Shown here: positions 22,115 through 32,886 of the stretch, one piece after another | Position numbering within the stretch: position 1 is the first letter of the stretch | Layout of the letters: the number at the start of each line of letters is the position of its first letter | Source of the DNA: Chara braunii | Taxonomy: Eukaryota > Streptophyta > Charophyceae > Charales > Characeae | Direction: 5' to 3' | Assembly (NCBI GenBank): GCA_003427395.1 | Contig: BFEA01000010.1 | Span: forward strand, 3,995,619 to 4,059,618 | Length of the DNA: 64,000 nucleotides | Notes under the pieces: model-generated | Told to the model about the DNA's origin: nothing | What the model saw: the letters and a program-made list of their open reading frames with translations, nothing else | The model's database searches: none | Position numbers and translations under genes: made by a program

Positions 22115-23075
22115 GTTGAACTCCTCAGCCCGCGGTTTCAACAGTTCATGGGCGTATCAGTTGAGCTACGCCCGCTGGACTCCGCAAACAAACTCCGATA
22201 CCGGCATTGCAACCGCATCCGAGAAACGGGACCGGTAACTAACAATAATTAGAGAAAAATAAAATAAATAAAAAGTAAAAACACGAGTATCGGGAACTCG
22301 CGCTTTGGGGAAGAGAGACTATCAATACCACTCTCAGTTCCGCCGACCGGGCCTACGGATGGGCCGACAACAAATCCAAGGGGGATAGCCCCGTCGGGCC
22401 CTCAACCGCTCGGCATCTTCAGCCGCTCCAATGTTCTATCGCCGCTCGTCGCCACCTCGGTCCTCATACCTTTGCCTTGAAAGTCCAATGTCATAACCAA
22501 TAGTGTTATACCTAAGGCTGAGACGAACTACTGCAAAATTCAATATAAATTGTTGCCGCACGGCACGGGGGCCTATCAAAATACCCCAAGTCCACTCCTT
22601 CGCAGACCAAACTCACGACTGCTGACCTATGACGCCCGCTGCTCATAGGGCTTGGCTCCGTCCACGACTGTCAACCTCCCTCATCTACCGCGCGAAGGTC
22701 ACCACTTGCATTCTATTTTCTCTCGCACACCCCAATTACTGCCCAAAGCAACACCACTTCCGATGACGCATGTCGTATGAACGCAGGTGTACCATAGTCA
22801 GAAAAACTTTTCATTGTTTTAATAAAAACCAAAAATTTTGCCGGCGGAAACGTCGACTCTATAGCATCAAGAATAAAATCATCACAGGCGCCTGAAAACT
22901 GCGCGCCCATACACTCTCTGCTTCTAATCAACCAAATCAACCCACGTGAACAAACTGAACCGCGACTCGCGTGGCGTACTCAAATTTCGAACAAAACTTA
23001 TTTTCTGTCACTTGCAAAAACCAGGGCGGATACCCTTGTAAGGGTATGCGCGCCGACACCGACCTTAATTAAGAT
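22115..23075 (-). mobile_element. Palindrome/tRNA-like dispersed element, copy 2
   Basis: On the minus strand it starts at ATACCCTTACAAGGGTAT (23047-23030), continues with TTTTTGCAAGTGACAGAAA and GGGCGCGCAGTTTTCAGGCG, and ends in a tRNA-like segment at 22185-22120. The order and spacing (about 0.9 kb) match the other copies. The open frame 22713-22940 (-) covers part of it and resembles nothing known. Confidence 0.65.
22120..22185 (-). repeat. tRNA-like segment
   Basis: Minus strand: GGCGTAGCTCAACTGATACG (A box TAGCTCAACTGA), CCATGAACTGTTGAAACC, then AGTTCAACG at the T-arm position. The arms pair only partly, so it is not a functional tRNA. It shares TGAACTGTTGAAA with the copies at 10.1, 59.3 and 59.55 kb. 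Confidence 0.55.
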
Positions 23076-23459
23076 AGACTTTTGTTCTTCGACATCAGAA
23101 TGATCTATGCAATCAAGGATATCGAGTTCCGCTGCCTGGCAAATCATATTCTTCATGATCCTTCGAATTACCATGGTCGTTTTGATCTCGATCACGATTA
23201 CTATTATTTCGCTTCCTTCGAGGAAAGTGTTTATCTCATCTGCACTAAAGTGTTCGCTCCCTTATCACAGTTCAGTTGATGTCACCCGTTCCTACTCCTA
23301 GTTATCAAAACGAAAGGCCGGGTGTAGTGTCGGGCCTGCTAAACAAGTCGATGAAAGTCAAGCCTCTCGTTGCTCTTAGTCTGCATGATTCCTCGTAGTC
23401 ATCGTCCGTAAAAATTCGTTCAGATTGTTCCAGGAATGTGACCTTGTGCACATGACCAC

Positions 23460-23460
<1 letters not shown>

Positions 23461-23508
<48 letters not shown>
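23461..23508 (+). repeat. (TG)n microsatellite abutting an assembly gap
   Basis: About 23 TG units, then the run of N begins. Confidence 0.95.
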
Positions 23509-23785
23509 NNNNNNNNNNNNNNNNNNNNNNNNNNNNNNNNNNNNNNNNNNNNNNNNNNNNNNNNNNNNNNNNNNNNNNNNNNNNNNNNNNNNNNNNNNNN
23601 NNNNNNNNNNNNNNNNNNNNNNNNNNNNNNNNNNNNNNNNNNNNNNNNNNNNNNNNNNNNNNNNNNNNNNNNNNNNNNNNNNNNNNNNNNNNNNNNNNNN
23701 NNNNNNNNNNNNNNNNNNNNNNNNNNNNNNNNNNNNNNNNNNNNNNNNNNNNNNNNNNNNNNNNNNNNNNNNNNNNNNNNNNNNN
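23509..23785. other. Assembly gap (277 N)
   Basis: Unresolved bases. The gap follows a TG microsatellite, which probably caused it. Confidence 0.99.
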
Positions 23786-23869
23786 ACAAACAGCCCAGAC
23801 AAACAAACAAAAAACAGACACAAACAAACAGATATGAAGTACTGGGACTGACAGACGACCAAGCAGATC

Positions 23870-24520
23870 GGAAGACACAAGGCAACTAAGCAGACAAACA
23901 TAACACAGACAAACCATTAGACTAACAGTCACAGTCAGTCAGACATACAGATAAAGACGAACGAACAGAAAACAAACATACATGAACAAACAAACAGAGC
24001 CTGAAGCATACACAGGCTGAACACCAGGCTATGGGCAGGGGGATAGCAGGCATCCCTAGCCGGTTTTGTCTACCTGTAGCTGGATGATAGGACGCACGAT
24101 GGTCCTTGGGTGCATGTGGCATCTCTGTGTGGGGAACGAGGCTGTGAGTGATCCGAGAGACATACCTGGTGATGTAAGCGTGCGACATTGGCCGCTATAT
24201 GCTCGTACTTCGATAGAACTGTTGTCGTCATCATGCGGCATTGTAGTCTAGGCTAGATAGGATCTGCCATCTGTAATCTGGGCGTCGAGCGCCAGATAGG
24301 ATATCAACATTTGTTCTTTATTGATGATAATGATGAGACTTTACCAGCATTGTCAAATATGAGTTCTTGGTGTCTTCTTATTTGGTGAGAGTTCGTGATG
24401 CAATTCTGTTGTTGGGTCGAGATCATGACAATCTGGTCTTGTGTATATGATGCTGTTTGATTGTTGAAGTTTGCTATTGCTCATCTTCATCGAATGATTG
24501 GTATTATTATTATTATTATC

Positions 24521-24576
<56 letters not shown>

Positions 24577-27123
24577 CATTATTATTATTATTATTAAAAA
24601 TCAGACTCGCTTTCATTCACATTTCTCATGCATGCGAACATGTCTGCAACAAAAATGGAGACAAGTGCCTACTCAGATCTCAGGGATATGGGAACCGAGA
24701 ACGAAGTGCAGATTCAGGCTCACTTCAATGATTATTGCGAATCAACGCCCACATAACTCTCTCCGTTCGCATACTCGGGATCGCTCTGGATATCCCGTGC
24801 ACGATACTCTGAAAACACACACGCACTCACACTCTGAACTCTAGCCACGACTATGGCTGCTATGACCGCTATTACCCAATAGCTATGGCTAAGTTTCTCT
24901 TTCGTCGACTTCGTCTTCGGGCTCACTACAGACCACCTCGCTCAAGTAGCTTATGGCAGAACTTCCGCACGGCTCTCGCAGGAAAGAATGAGTGGCCGAG
25001 CACTGCCTCTTGATTTATACTGGTAGATTCCACCACTTGCCCACTTACCTCACCCTTAACGTGGTCTACTTCGAAAAGTAACTACTCGGACTTTCCGGAA
25101 GGCCATAGACTTGGCCTTTCGATACTGTAGCAGCTGCAATCTTGACTCTTCGAGAAAACTCCAACCACGACTTATAGACTGACTGAGACTCCTACTGGAC
25201 AGATCTACAGATCAAACCCATACTAACTGTGGACCCTACGACAACCTACCAACTGTCACAGGGTCAACTCTCGAGATACTGAACATGGGTAAAGTTAGGA
25301 CTAGGGGTCTAGCCCTGGATCTGTATTAACTATTGCTAAGATATAAAATAATAAGTGTCACTTCACAGACAGTCAGACACAAACAAACGTGAAATACTGA
25401 AGCAAACAGATAAGGAACAGAAATAGGCAGCAATAGAAAGAAAGACAAGAGCTGACAAAACGCGACGAACAACAGAGAAAACAAACAGACGGCAACATAC
25501 GAGGAGTTACAGTAACAAAGATACATGAATAGACAGATAGAACCGGAGGCGTACACGGGTTAAACACAGATTGCGAACAGAGGGTTAACATACATTCATA
25601 GTCGGGTTTGTCTATCTGTAGCTGGATAGGACGCATGGTGGTCCTTAGGTGTATGTGGCATCTGTGTATGGGAGATCGAGGTTGTGGGTAACACAAGATA
25701 CCTACCTGGTGTTAGAGGCGAACGACAATTTGGCCGAGGTCTGCCCGTACTTCGGGGAGCTGTTGACGTCATCTGCGGCATGGTAGATAGGCTAGATATG
25801 ATCTGCCAATTGTAATCTGGGCGTTGAGCGCCAGATGGGATGGCTACATTGGTTCTATGATTAATGATGAGACTGTTCCAACATTGTCAATTATGAGCTT
25901 TTGTTGTGCACTTATTCGGTGAAACTCGTGATACGAATCTGCTGTTGATTCGAGGTCACGACTATCTGGTCACATGTGTATGATACTGTTTGAAGTTCGC
26001 CATCTTCCTTGCATTTTATAATTTCTTCTTCTTATTCTTACTATTATTGGTATTATTATTATTATAATTATTATTATCATCATTATTTTTATTTGGCAAC
26101 TAAACTCGACTTCTTTCTTACTTCACACGCATTTAAACAGATGGGATACCACACCGGCCAGAAGTGACACTCGAAAGGCTCAATGATATGTCAACCAAGA
26201 ACACAGTTCAGATACATCATCGATTCAAAAAGCTATGTCACTTAATACCTGTATAACTCTCTGTTTGTCACTAAGCCCTGCTTTGCTTGCTCACACTCAC
26301 GTAACTGCTTCACCTTCGATATCCCACACGCTTGCACGTTGACTCATATACACTCGCCCCCAAGCTAACTCGGCCATGGCGGCTAAACCGTGCTAGCTAC
26401 TATGGCTGCGCAACCAATTAAGCCACTTCGGTTTTGGACAAATGCAGACCTCTTCGCACATGACACTCAGGCAGTGCTTCCGTGTGGCTCACGCAGCAAT
26501 GAATGAATGGCCGGACGCTGCCTCTGGACCTATATTTCTGTTCACTGCTGGTTTGCCTCGTCTCCACCGGCCCTGAGTATATACAGTCCCGCGCAGTATT
26601 TGCGGTCTCAGCTAAGTGAGACTGGGACAAGGCATCGTTGACTCAGCTTAGGTGGACCGTACCACTTGCCCACTGGCCTGTGGTCTGTTTCGATCACGGT
26701 AGCAACTGCAACCTTGACCTTCCAGGTCTGTAACAACTATGACCTTGACCCCTACGAGACAGACCTACGATTCGAGACCCGAAGGCTACACTGGCCAGTG
26801 ACAAACGGGCATTTGACTTCTGAAACACAGGTTACGGGTCCGAGCGGGCAGAGGTACTGTACATTGAAGTAGAGTAAGAAAAAACAGACAAACATTCAAA
26901 TAGACACAGGCAATCAGACAAGACCAAACAGACAAACAAACACCGACAATCAGACAGGTTGCGATAAAGAAACTAGGATGGACGCAATCCTGCGTGGTAC
27001 TTATGAGTTTGACGAAGGGACGACCGGGACTGTGTACTGCTGACTGGACTAAATAGGGCTGCCCACTTCCTTGCATTGTCGTTATTATCACTATTAATAT
27101 TGTTATTATTGTTATTATTGTTA

Positions 27124-27156
<33 letters not shown>

Positions 27157-27165
27157 GCTCATTGC
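23870..27165 (+). repeat. Segmental tandem triplication, unit about 1.45 kb
   Basis: Unit 1 (about 23870-25340) and unit 2 (about 25360-26870) match through their length. Examples are TTTGTCTA(C/T)CTGTAGCTGG (24064 and 25608), TGTAATCTGGGCG(T/A)-type sequence followed by GAGCGCCAGAT (about 24275 and 25816), CTATCTGGTC/CAATCTGGTC near the T-rich core, an (ATT)n tract, and CACTGCCTCTT/CGCTGCCTCTG near the end. A third, internally deleted unit follows (26870-27165) with the same CAGACAAACA start and (ATT)n tract. No gene was recognised in any unit. Confidence 0.8.
24503..24597 (+). repeat. (ATT)n microsatellite
   Basis: About 30 ATT units with a few substitutions, inside unit 1 of the triplication. 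Shorter counterparts occur at 26040-26090 and 27080-27155 in the other units. Confidence 0.95.
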
Positions 27166-27850
27166 TTCAATAGCTTGTGATCCGAACAAGCCTCGTGCCC
27201 GCCCTAAGTGAAGGTGGACATGAATATCCATAAGGGATACTTACCTCAACCTTTCTGACGTATGCACCAGACAGTCGCTGCAGGTGAAGTGCAGTCTGAG
27301 CCTCACCCAGGGTCCTTCCAAAGGAGGCAGTTGGTGGGTAGCTGCACCTTGGGCACGCGCTGCATGAGGCTGACATATCACAAAATGGCTGCCGACTGCA
27401 AAGAAAGCAGCATTGAGACCACACTCGCGCGCAAGAGCAGAGTGGTGTGTGCCGCAGCCGAACAGTGGGACATTAGTGGGCAATGGCTGGGTATGCAAGG
27501 CAGCAAGCATGCACCCGCACAGTCTTGCAGGCCAGCTAGGTAACAAGCATACACACACATGGTTCTAAAGAGCAGGCGTGCTGAGCAATGAGAGGGAGAC
27601 TGTACCGAGGACTGCGAGACGAAAGCAAAAGGGTAGAAGAAAGTGGAAATGAAGGAAGACTTCTAACAAGTGGTACATCGATAAGATATTTTTTCCCCTT
27701 TTCTTTGATTGCTTGCTCATTGAAAAGTTATTCAAAATATTTGACAGGGTGTTACCGATATTATTCTTATTCTTATTCTTATTCGTATTCTTCTTATTAT
27801 TATTGGTTGTTGTTTCACTATTGAAACATCGAGAGATAAGCAAGGGTCAG
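27166..27850. other. Unassigned stretch
   Basis: No gene recognised. Overlapping open frames at 27240-27560 are not like any protein I know. A TTATTC run lies near 27760-27800. Confidence 0.4.
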
Positions 27851-28160
27851 AGAGGAGGAGAATGCAGGGCATTGGGGAGAAGGGGGACATCGTCACCGTG
27901 TGACGGAGTCTGCCTCCTCCATCCTTCGTCATTCTCCCTTGATCTAATCCCCTCGTTCACCTTTTCTCCACATCTGTCCAAATATATTACTATGATTACT
28001 GTTCCTTATTGATTGACAATAAAGGTGGCTGGGGATGTCAGATAGGAAGAGGTGTGGGACGTTGGAGAGGAGAAAGGACATCGTCCCCGTGTGTTCGAGC
28101 CTACCTTCTCCATCCTTCTCCATTCTCCCATGATCTGATCCCCTCAGTTCCCTATGTTTT
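27851..28160 (+). repeat. Tandem duplication of a roughly 180-bp segment
   Basis: Two adjacent copies share GGACATCGTC(A/C)CCGTGTG, TCCTCCATCCTT/TTCTCCATCCTT, CATTCTCCC(T/A)TGATCT and AATCCCCTC/GATCCCCTC. They begin at about 27855 and 28042. Confidence 0.8.
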
Positions 28161-28189
28161 CTCAAACTATCCAAAATAGTATGACCTCT

Positions 28190-29800
28190 CTAAATTGAGA
28201 AAGTCTACTCTGCGGAAAAAGGGGGACCAAGTAAACAGAGACAAAATAGGGCGATTGCGGGAGATCTGCCGGAGTTCAGGAGGAACTCTGGAGGCAGGGA
28301 ACCATAAGGTACGCATGACTCGCTCCTTTCCCATATACCCTTACAGGCTACAAACATCTATTGGATTGCATGTATGACTGCATGATCTATTGGTCGTGTT
28401 TTCTTCTGAATTAAGCGTATAAAAAGAGAAAAAACTATATGATTGAAGTAAGAATCCTGCCTTAAGGAAGGAAGGAACCTAGGAAGAACCGAGAAGGAAC
28501 CTAATCTGCTTGGTTTTGAAGAAGCAAAGACAATGTGATGGAGGCCCCCACGGGGTCGTCACGCTGCCTGCGTGGAACGACTAAGGCAGATGATAGGGTA
28601 CTCGTCGTACGAATTACCCTGCCATCCTCCTTACTAATTGACGTTTGGCAGGGGTACCTATCTGACTTTGACGTTGGTAACAGGAAGCTGCCGTGTAGTT
28701 TTCTTATTACCTTACATGTTAGATCTAAGAGCTAATTCGGTACTCCCGTGGGGTAAATATCTTCAACGACTAATAAAAGCAAAGGTAGTAGGAGGCTCCG
28801 GTGGGGCTCTCCTATCACAGATCTGACCAGACTCGGAAAGGAATCAAATACTCACCGACTGAGTACACGAACTTCTAAGTCTAGGACGATCTGTCCGACT
28901 TCCCGTGGGAGTCGACATACCTTTTGCTCATTTACCATACATAGTTAAGATAGGTGAACGATCAGGACAACTCAACTAAGAGTCGTTTCCACTGATCTCC
29001 TACGCATCAAACTGGTAGTAGGGTGACTCCCGGGAGGGTTATCCTAATACTTGTTTGATCTTGGGATCAACTAATGGTGGAAAGGAATGAGGTGATTGTC
29101 TTTGGACAGTAGAGGGAGACTCCCAAGTGAGTAAACCTCCTACTTGTTTGGGCATGACTGATGAAGGGTATGACTGAACGTTAACGACCTATTTATTTAA
29201 CGTTGAAGCAGGAAATGGGAGACTCCCGTGGGGTCATCCTATTGCTTGTTTGACTCTATCTTAACAAGTCTAATGGAGGATCTGGTATTCGCTTGAGTTG
29301 GTTAATTTAATCCTAGCTCGTCTGACTCTGAGGAAGTAGTAGGGTGACTTCCGTGAGGTCATCTTATTAAGGATAGGTTGGGTTTTAATCAAGGAGTAAT
29401 AGGAGGCTTCCGTGAAGACCGCCTATTACTAGCTTGAATTTCGTACTAACACCTGGATCTGGAGTGTTTTTTTCTGAAAGTTGGGTCAAGTGTTGAGATG
29501 GTTCGACCATGACCTCCTAACTACCTGCTTAACTAATAAAAGGATGCCCTCATACGAGTTATCCGGTTGCCCGTATAAGATTGTGTGAGGTAATTGATTT
29601 CATAATGATGAACTTTGAAGAAAGGTTGAGTGCTCCCGTTGGGCTATTTGAGTACTTTTTTGACTAATCGACTGTCTGGAATTGATCAAGTAGTGGAAGA
29701 TTCCCCGAGTGAGTCAACCCGCTACTTACGTATGTCAGAACGAGAAGAAAAGAAAGGAAAAAGGAGTGCTTCAGCGGGAGTGACTCCAGGTGTCTTGAAA
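28190..29800 (-). repeat. R3 repeat family, inverted copy (contains hairpin array)
   Basis: Read on the minus strand, the segment 28315-28260 contains GTTCCCTGCCTCC, CTCCGGCAGA and CTCCCGCAATCG in the order found after the arrays of the 17 kb and 47 kb copies. The array itself (28540-29790) lies on the expected side. The left flank of the family was not found beyond 29.8 kb. Confidence 0.65.
28540..29790 (-). repeat. Tandem hairpin array with varying stems, loop core ACTCCCGTGGGGT
   Basis: About ten units spaced 60-110 bp, such as GGGAGACTCCCGTGGGGTCA. Arms differ but pair: AGTAATAGG (29395-29403) with CCTATTACT (29422-29430); AGGGTA (28595-28600) with TACCCT (28615-28620); TAGGAG with CTCCTA near 28790-28820. 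Many units are followed by CTTGTTTGA. No coding potential is credited. Confidence 0.78.
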
Positions 29801-30894
29801 GCAGCCGAATAAAAGGGCAAGTACCGCGGGGAAAAAAAATTAGAAAAGAAGAAGTTCCGCGTAGACTCAGTTCATTAAAAGACTCCTAAGGGAAAAACTG
29901 CCAATGGCATGAGTTGATCTCAGCTAGATTACCACGTAAGCATCAAAGAGAATGCTTATCCACAAGAGAGAAAATGCGAGGACTGGGAGTAGAGGAAATA
30001 TGAGTTCCCTAAGACAACTTAGGACATAGGCAAGAAACTCCTTGAACTAAAGGAGGAAGAGTGACAAACGACATAGGGTAGGTAGAAGCTAAGGGGTTAG
30101 ACTTTGGGCTGTTGATCCCAAAGCTCACAGACCAGATCTAAGGGTTTGACCCTTAGATATCAATAAGTGGGTAATCAAGTGGGAGTGTTGAATCTTTGTT
30201 GACCTGTGTGTGTGCAGGTCTCTGTTTTGATCTACTGCAATTGAAGGAGAAGTCCTACATAAAGGGCTCAATTTTCTGTTATCTCTCGATAACAGGTCAG
30301 TCGTTGCCGATTCAACTTTCCCCCCTTGATTTGATACCCACATCTAAAGTCAAACCCCGTGGTCAGTAAAACTGTCACCTGTGGTCATGGTCCTGGTCAC
30401 TCTCAATGGTCCTTTGAAGAAATGTGAGGGGGTTGAGCTTACATCTCATGAAAGATAGAGCTGTCGTACATGGTTTGGGAAGTGAGGGACAATGTCTGAG
30501 GTGTGGATTGATGGTTGACACCATTAGTGCATGGCATGTGAACTGTTCTTGTATGTTTTCTGCAGGTCTGTTTTATGTGTGATTTTGGGATTGAACTGGA
30601 CCTGATCTGTTAAAGAGTCTTGGACACATAACACTTGTGAAAGTGGGAAGGGTTTTCAACGGTAATACCTCCATATTCATTATCAGTCCTATATAACTTC
30701 TATACAATCTGATGTTTAGTCATATGTCAAGTAGAATAGAATGTCCTTGGTAGTGACATGGTTTGATTGGTGCTTTGATCATAGTGGCTAGTATAATAAT
30801 ATGTTTTGGAAGTAGAAGCAGGAATAGACAGCCTTCTGAATGTTCGACCTGAATATCTAACGGGTCAGTTCTAAGCGTCTTACCACGTGTACCC
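29801..30894. other. Unassigned stretch
   Basis: 30090-30150 and 30330-30365 contain paired words around ACCCTTAGAT/ATCTAAGGGT. No gene or named repeat recognised. Confidence 0.4.
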
Positions 30895-31260
30895 CATGTT
30901 GTGCTACAGCGAGCGAGCAAACGCCCTCGGCCGACCTACCTCTACGCAGGCATGTAAAAGCCTTCGCACATGGGCCGGTAGCTCAGCAGGAATATGCCTA
31001 CCTAAGGGTTGTGACAGACCCTTGGGTCAAGGTAAGTTGTACCTCGCGACGTCCCGACCTGTCGCAGGGCGTCGTGAGAGGTTTAGCACGCGCGCACGAT
31101 CGGAGTGATGACTGATTCTTTTCAGACAAAACCTCCTGCGTGACACGACCGTCGTGAGGTTTAGCACGCGTGCACGATCGGAGTGATGACTGATTCTTTT
31201 CAGACAAAACCTCCTGGTCAAGGTAAGTTGTACCTCGGGGCGCGGGACCTCCGCGCGTGA
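30895..31260 (+). mobile_element. SINE-like repeat, copy 3, with internal duplication
   Basis: It contains GGGCCGGTAGCTCAGCAGG (30972-30990; A box TAGCTCAGCAGG) and CCTACCTAAGGGTTGTGACA, aligned with the copies at 11.3-11.6 kb and 8.4-8.66 kb. A segment of about 67 bp beginning GTCGTGAG is repeated (31071-31138 and 31151-31216), and GGTCAAGGTAAGTTGTACCT appears at both 31025 and 31216. The duplication is absent from the other two copies. Confidence 0.65.
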
Positions 31261-31861
31261 CAGGTGGTGTGGTTGCCGGGAACCTTCGGTTGCCTGCCGG
31301 GGTCCTATGTGAACGGACATGGGTCTGGTTAATTGAAGCCCTAACAAAACGACAAGTGAAAAGTAGAGTAGTGTATAAGCTTTCACTAGGTAGTAGGAAT
31401 AAGAGTAATCGTTGATACAAGCCTTGTGCCGGAAAGAAGTGCCTTGAGACACGACGAGTGCAAGTTGAAGTACCCTGCGTAGCATCACGAAGAGTTTTAA
31501 TTCGTACTTCTGTCGCTGGGGGAAGATATTTGTTCCTTCTTGCCTGCTGAAGAGGGAGCATACATAAGCCTTCATAATGGAAGAACCGAATCACATAATA
31601 GAAGTTGACAAGTCTCGTTATTGCGACACTTCCGAACAAGTAATCCGTCTGAAGGGTTTTTCCTACGATAAGTCCCTTCTGGTTGTGACACTTCCTCCTA
31701 TATCTTGACATCCTTATTAAAGGTTCATTAGGCAGATAACCTATACTACACAGTCATTTTGATATTCCCTTGCAACCATACGTATCCTAGGTCTTAGACA
31801 TTGCCTTAATCGCTAGGTGATTAGGCACCTGGAATACTCATTTAGGTAAAGCTCTTTAGCC
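31261..31861. other. Unassigned stretch upstream of the Ty3-like coding block
   Basis: It could hold part of a 5' LTR or leader of the retroelement. I see no TG...CA boundary, primer-binding site or polypurine tract that would prove it. Confidence 0.35.
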
Positions 31862-32047
31862 ATGCCTCGCAGATCAGGAGCTGGAAGGGGAAGAGGTGGA
31901 TGACAAGGAAAAGCGACGGATATACCGATTGATTTAACAAAGGAAAAAAAAGAGCGGGATGAAGAAGAGGAGAATGGAAAAAAATGGGAAGGGCCGCGTT
32001 TGCGCCGACATCATCAAGACTTCCACGAGCGCACGCTATCCCTGGAA
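31862..32047 (+). pseudogene. Short Arg/Gly then Lys/Glu-rich frame, interrupted
   Basis: The frame opens with ATG at 31862 (MPRRSGAGRGRGG), meets an in-frame TGA, then continues as a charged Lys/Glu stretch to about 32047. It sits at the head of the retroelement coding block, so it may be the decayed start of its first ORF. No domain recognised. Confidence 0.35.
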
Positions 32048-32049
32048 AA

Positions 32050-32370
32050 ATGACTTACTATTCTTAGAAATACGAGCAACATTATGGCGCCCCGCCTCCG
32101 CGGTTTGAACCGCCCTGTTCTCAATCCTATCCTGTGACATATCCTTTACCGTCCTCTTCCATGACGTGCCGCCTTCAACAGCTGGCTGTAGTTCCCCAAC
32201 CACCTCAGCCTGCTCTTCCACCTCCACCGCCATATGTACCTGATCCTCCCGTGGTATCTCAAAATGTGCCAACGAATCATAGGTTGTGCATCGCTTTAGC
32301 ACTATTCTTCCTATGTCAGGTTTGGATGTGTGGGTTGATCTCATACCTGATATATAAATGGATTATCTGA
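32050..32370 (+). CDS. Proline-rich small ORF with a C-terminal membrane segment
   Basis: From about 32050 the frame reads through a Pro/Tyr/Gln-rich region (QPPQPALPPPPPYVPDPP near 32195-32250) and ends with about 25 mostly hydrophobic residues (LCIALALFFLCQVW...LIYKW) before a stop at 32368-32370. The first ATG in frame is 32134, giving 78 codons. It lies between the decayed head of the retroelement and its first accessory ORF. A short leader ORF or a chance frame are both possible. I know of no homologue. Confidence 0.3.
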
Positions 32371-32740
32371 GGACCGCCTCGAAAGGAGGAGATTAGGGTA
32401 CAATGAGTCTAAGACTTTCTCTCGTTGCGATGATTGAGGAAATCCATCTGAATTGAAAAAGGGGAAGGTATCCAGACTAGGGAAATGTAATTTGAACTTT
32501 CATGATCCTTACTTAGATCGTGCTAGGCTTACCAGTCAAACAAGCAATAGATACCAATGAGGAACTAAAGAATCAAGGGGTGTACCTGGGAATACAAGAG
32601 GAAATCCAGCTTTAATAAAGATCTTAGATTAATAATAGAGAGTCGGGTTACTCCGTAGTAAGCGCACCAAGAAGTTAATAATTGAAACAATACATTAAAT
32701 AGTTGTCTCTGTCTTGCTTTTTTGAACAGGTCCTGAAAAG

Positions 32741-32886
32741 AGGTCGCCCGGATTCGATCAGGATGCCTTACGCAGAGCAGGTTTCCAGGGTTGAAACACT
32801 AATTAGGAACAAAGAGGTCGCCCGGATTCGATCAGGATGCCTTACGCAGAGCAGGTTTCCAGGGTCGAAACACTAATTAGGAACAA
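32741..32886 (+). repeat. Perfect tandem duplication of 73 bp
   Basis: AGAGGTCGCCCGGATTCGAT...CTAATTAGGAACAA occurs twice head to tail with one T/C difference. The second copy contains the ATG (32837) of the accessory ORF A; the first contains an equivalent ATG at 32763. Confidence 0.9.

Noticed and set aside
23305-23932. Long frames through the assembly gap.
   Set aside because: They are artefacts of N bases and the TG repeat.
30998-31711. 237-codon open frame on the minus strand.
   Set aside because: It runs through the SINE-like repeat and its internal duplication; the protein repeats the duplication and resembles nothing.
28190-31861. 5' LTR of the Ty3-like element.
   Set aside because: No TG...CA ends, primer-binding site or matching 3' LTR in the window; the stretch is instead an inverted R3 copy plus a SINE-like copy.
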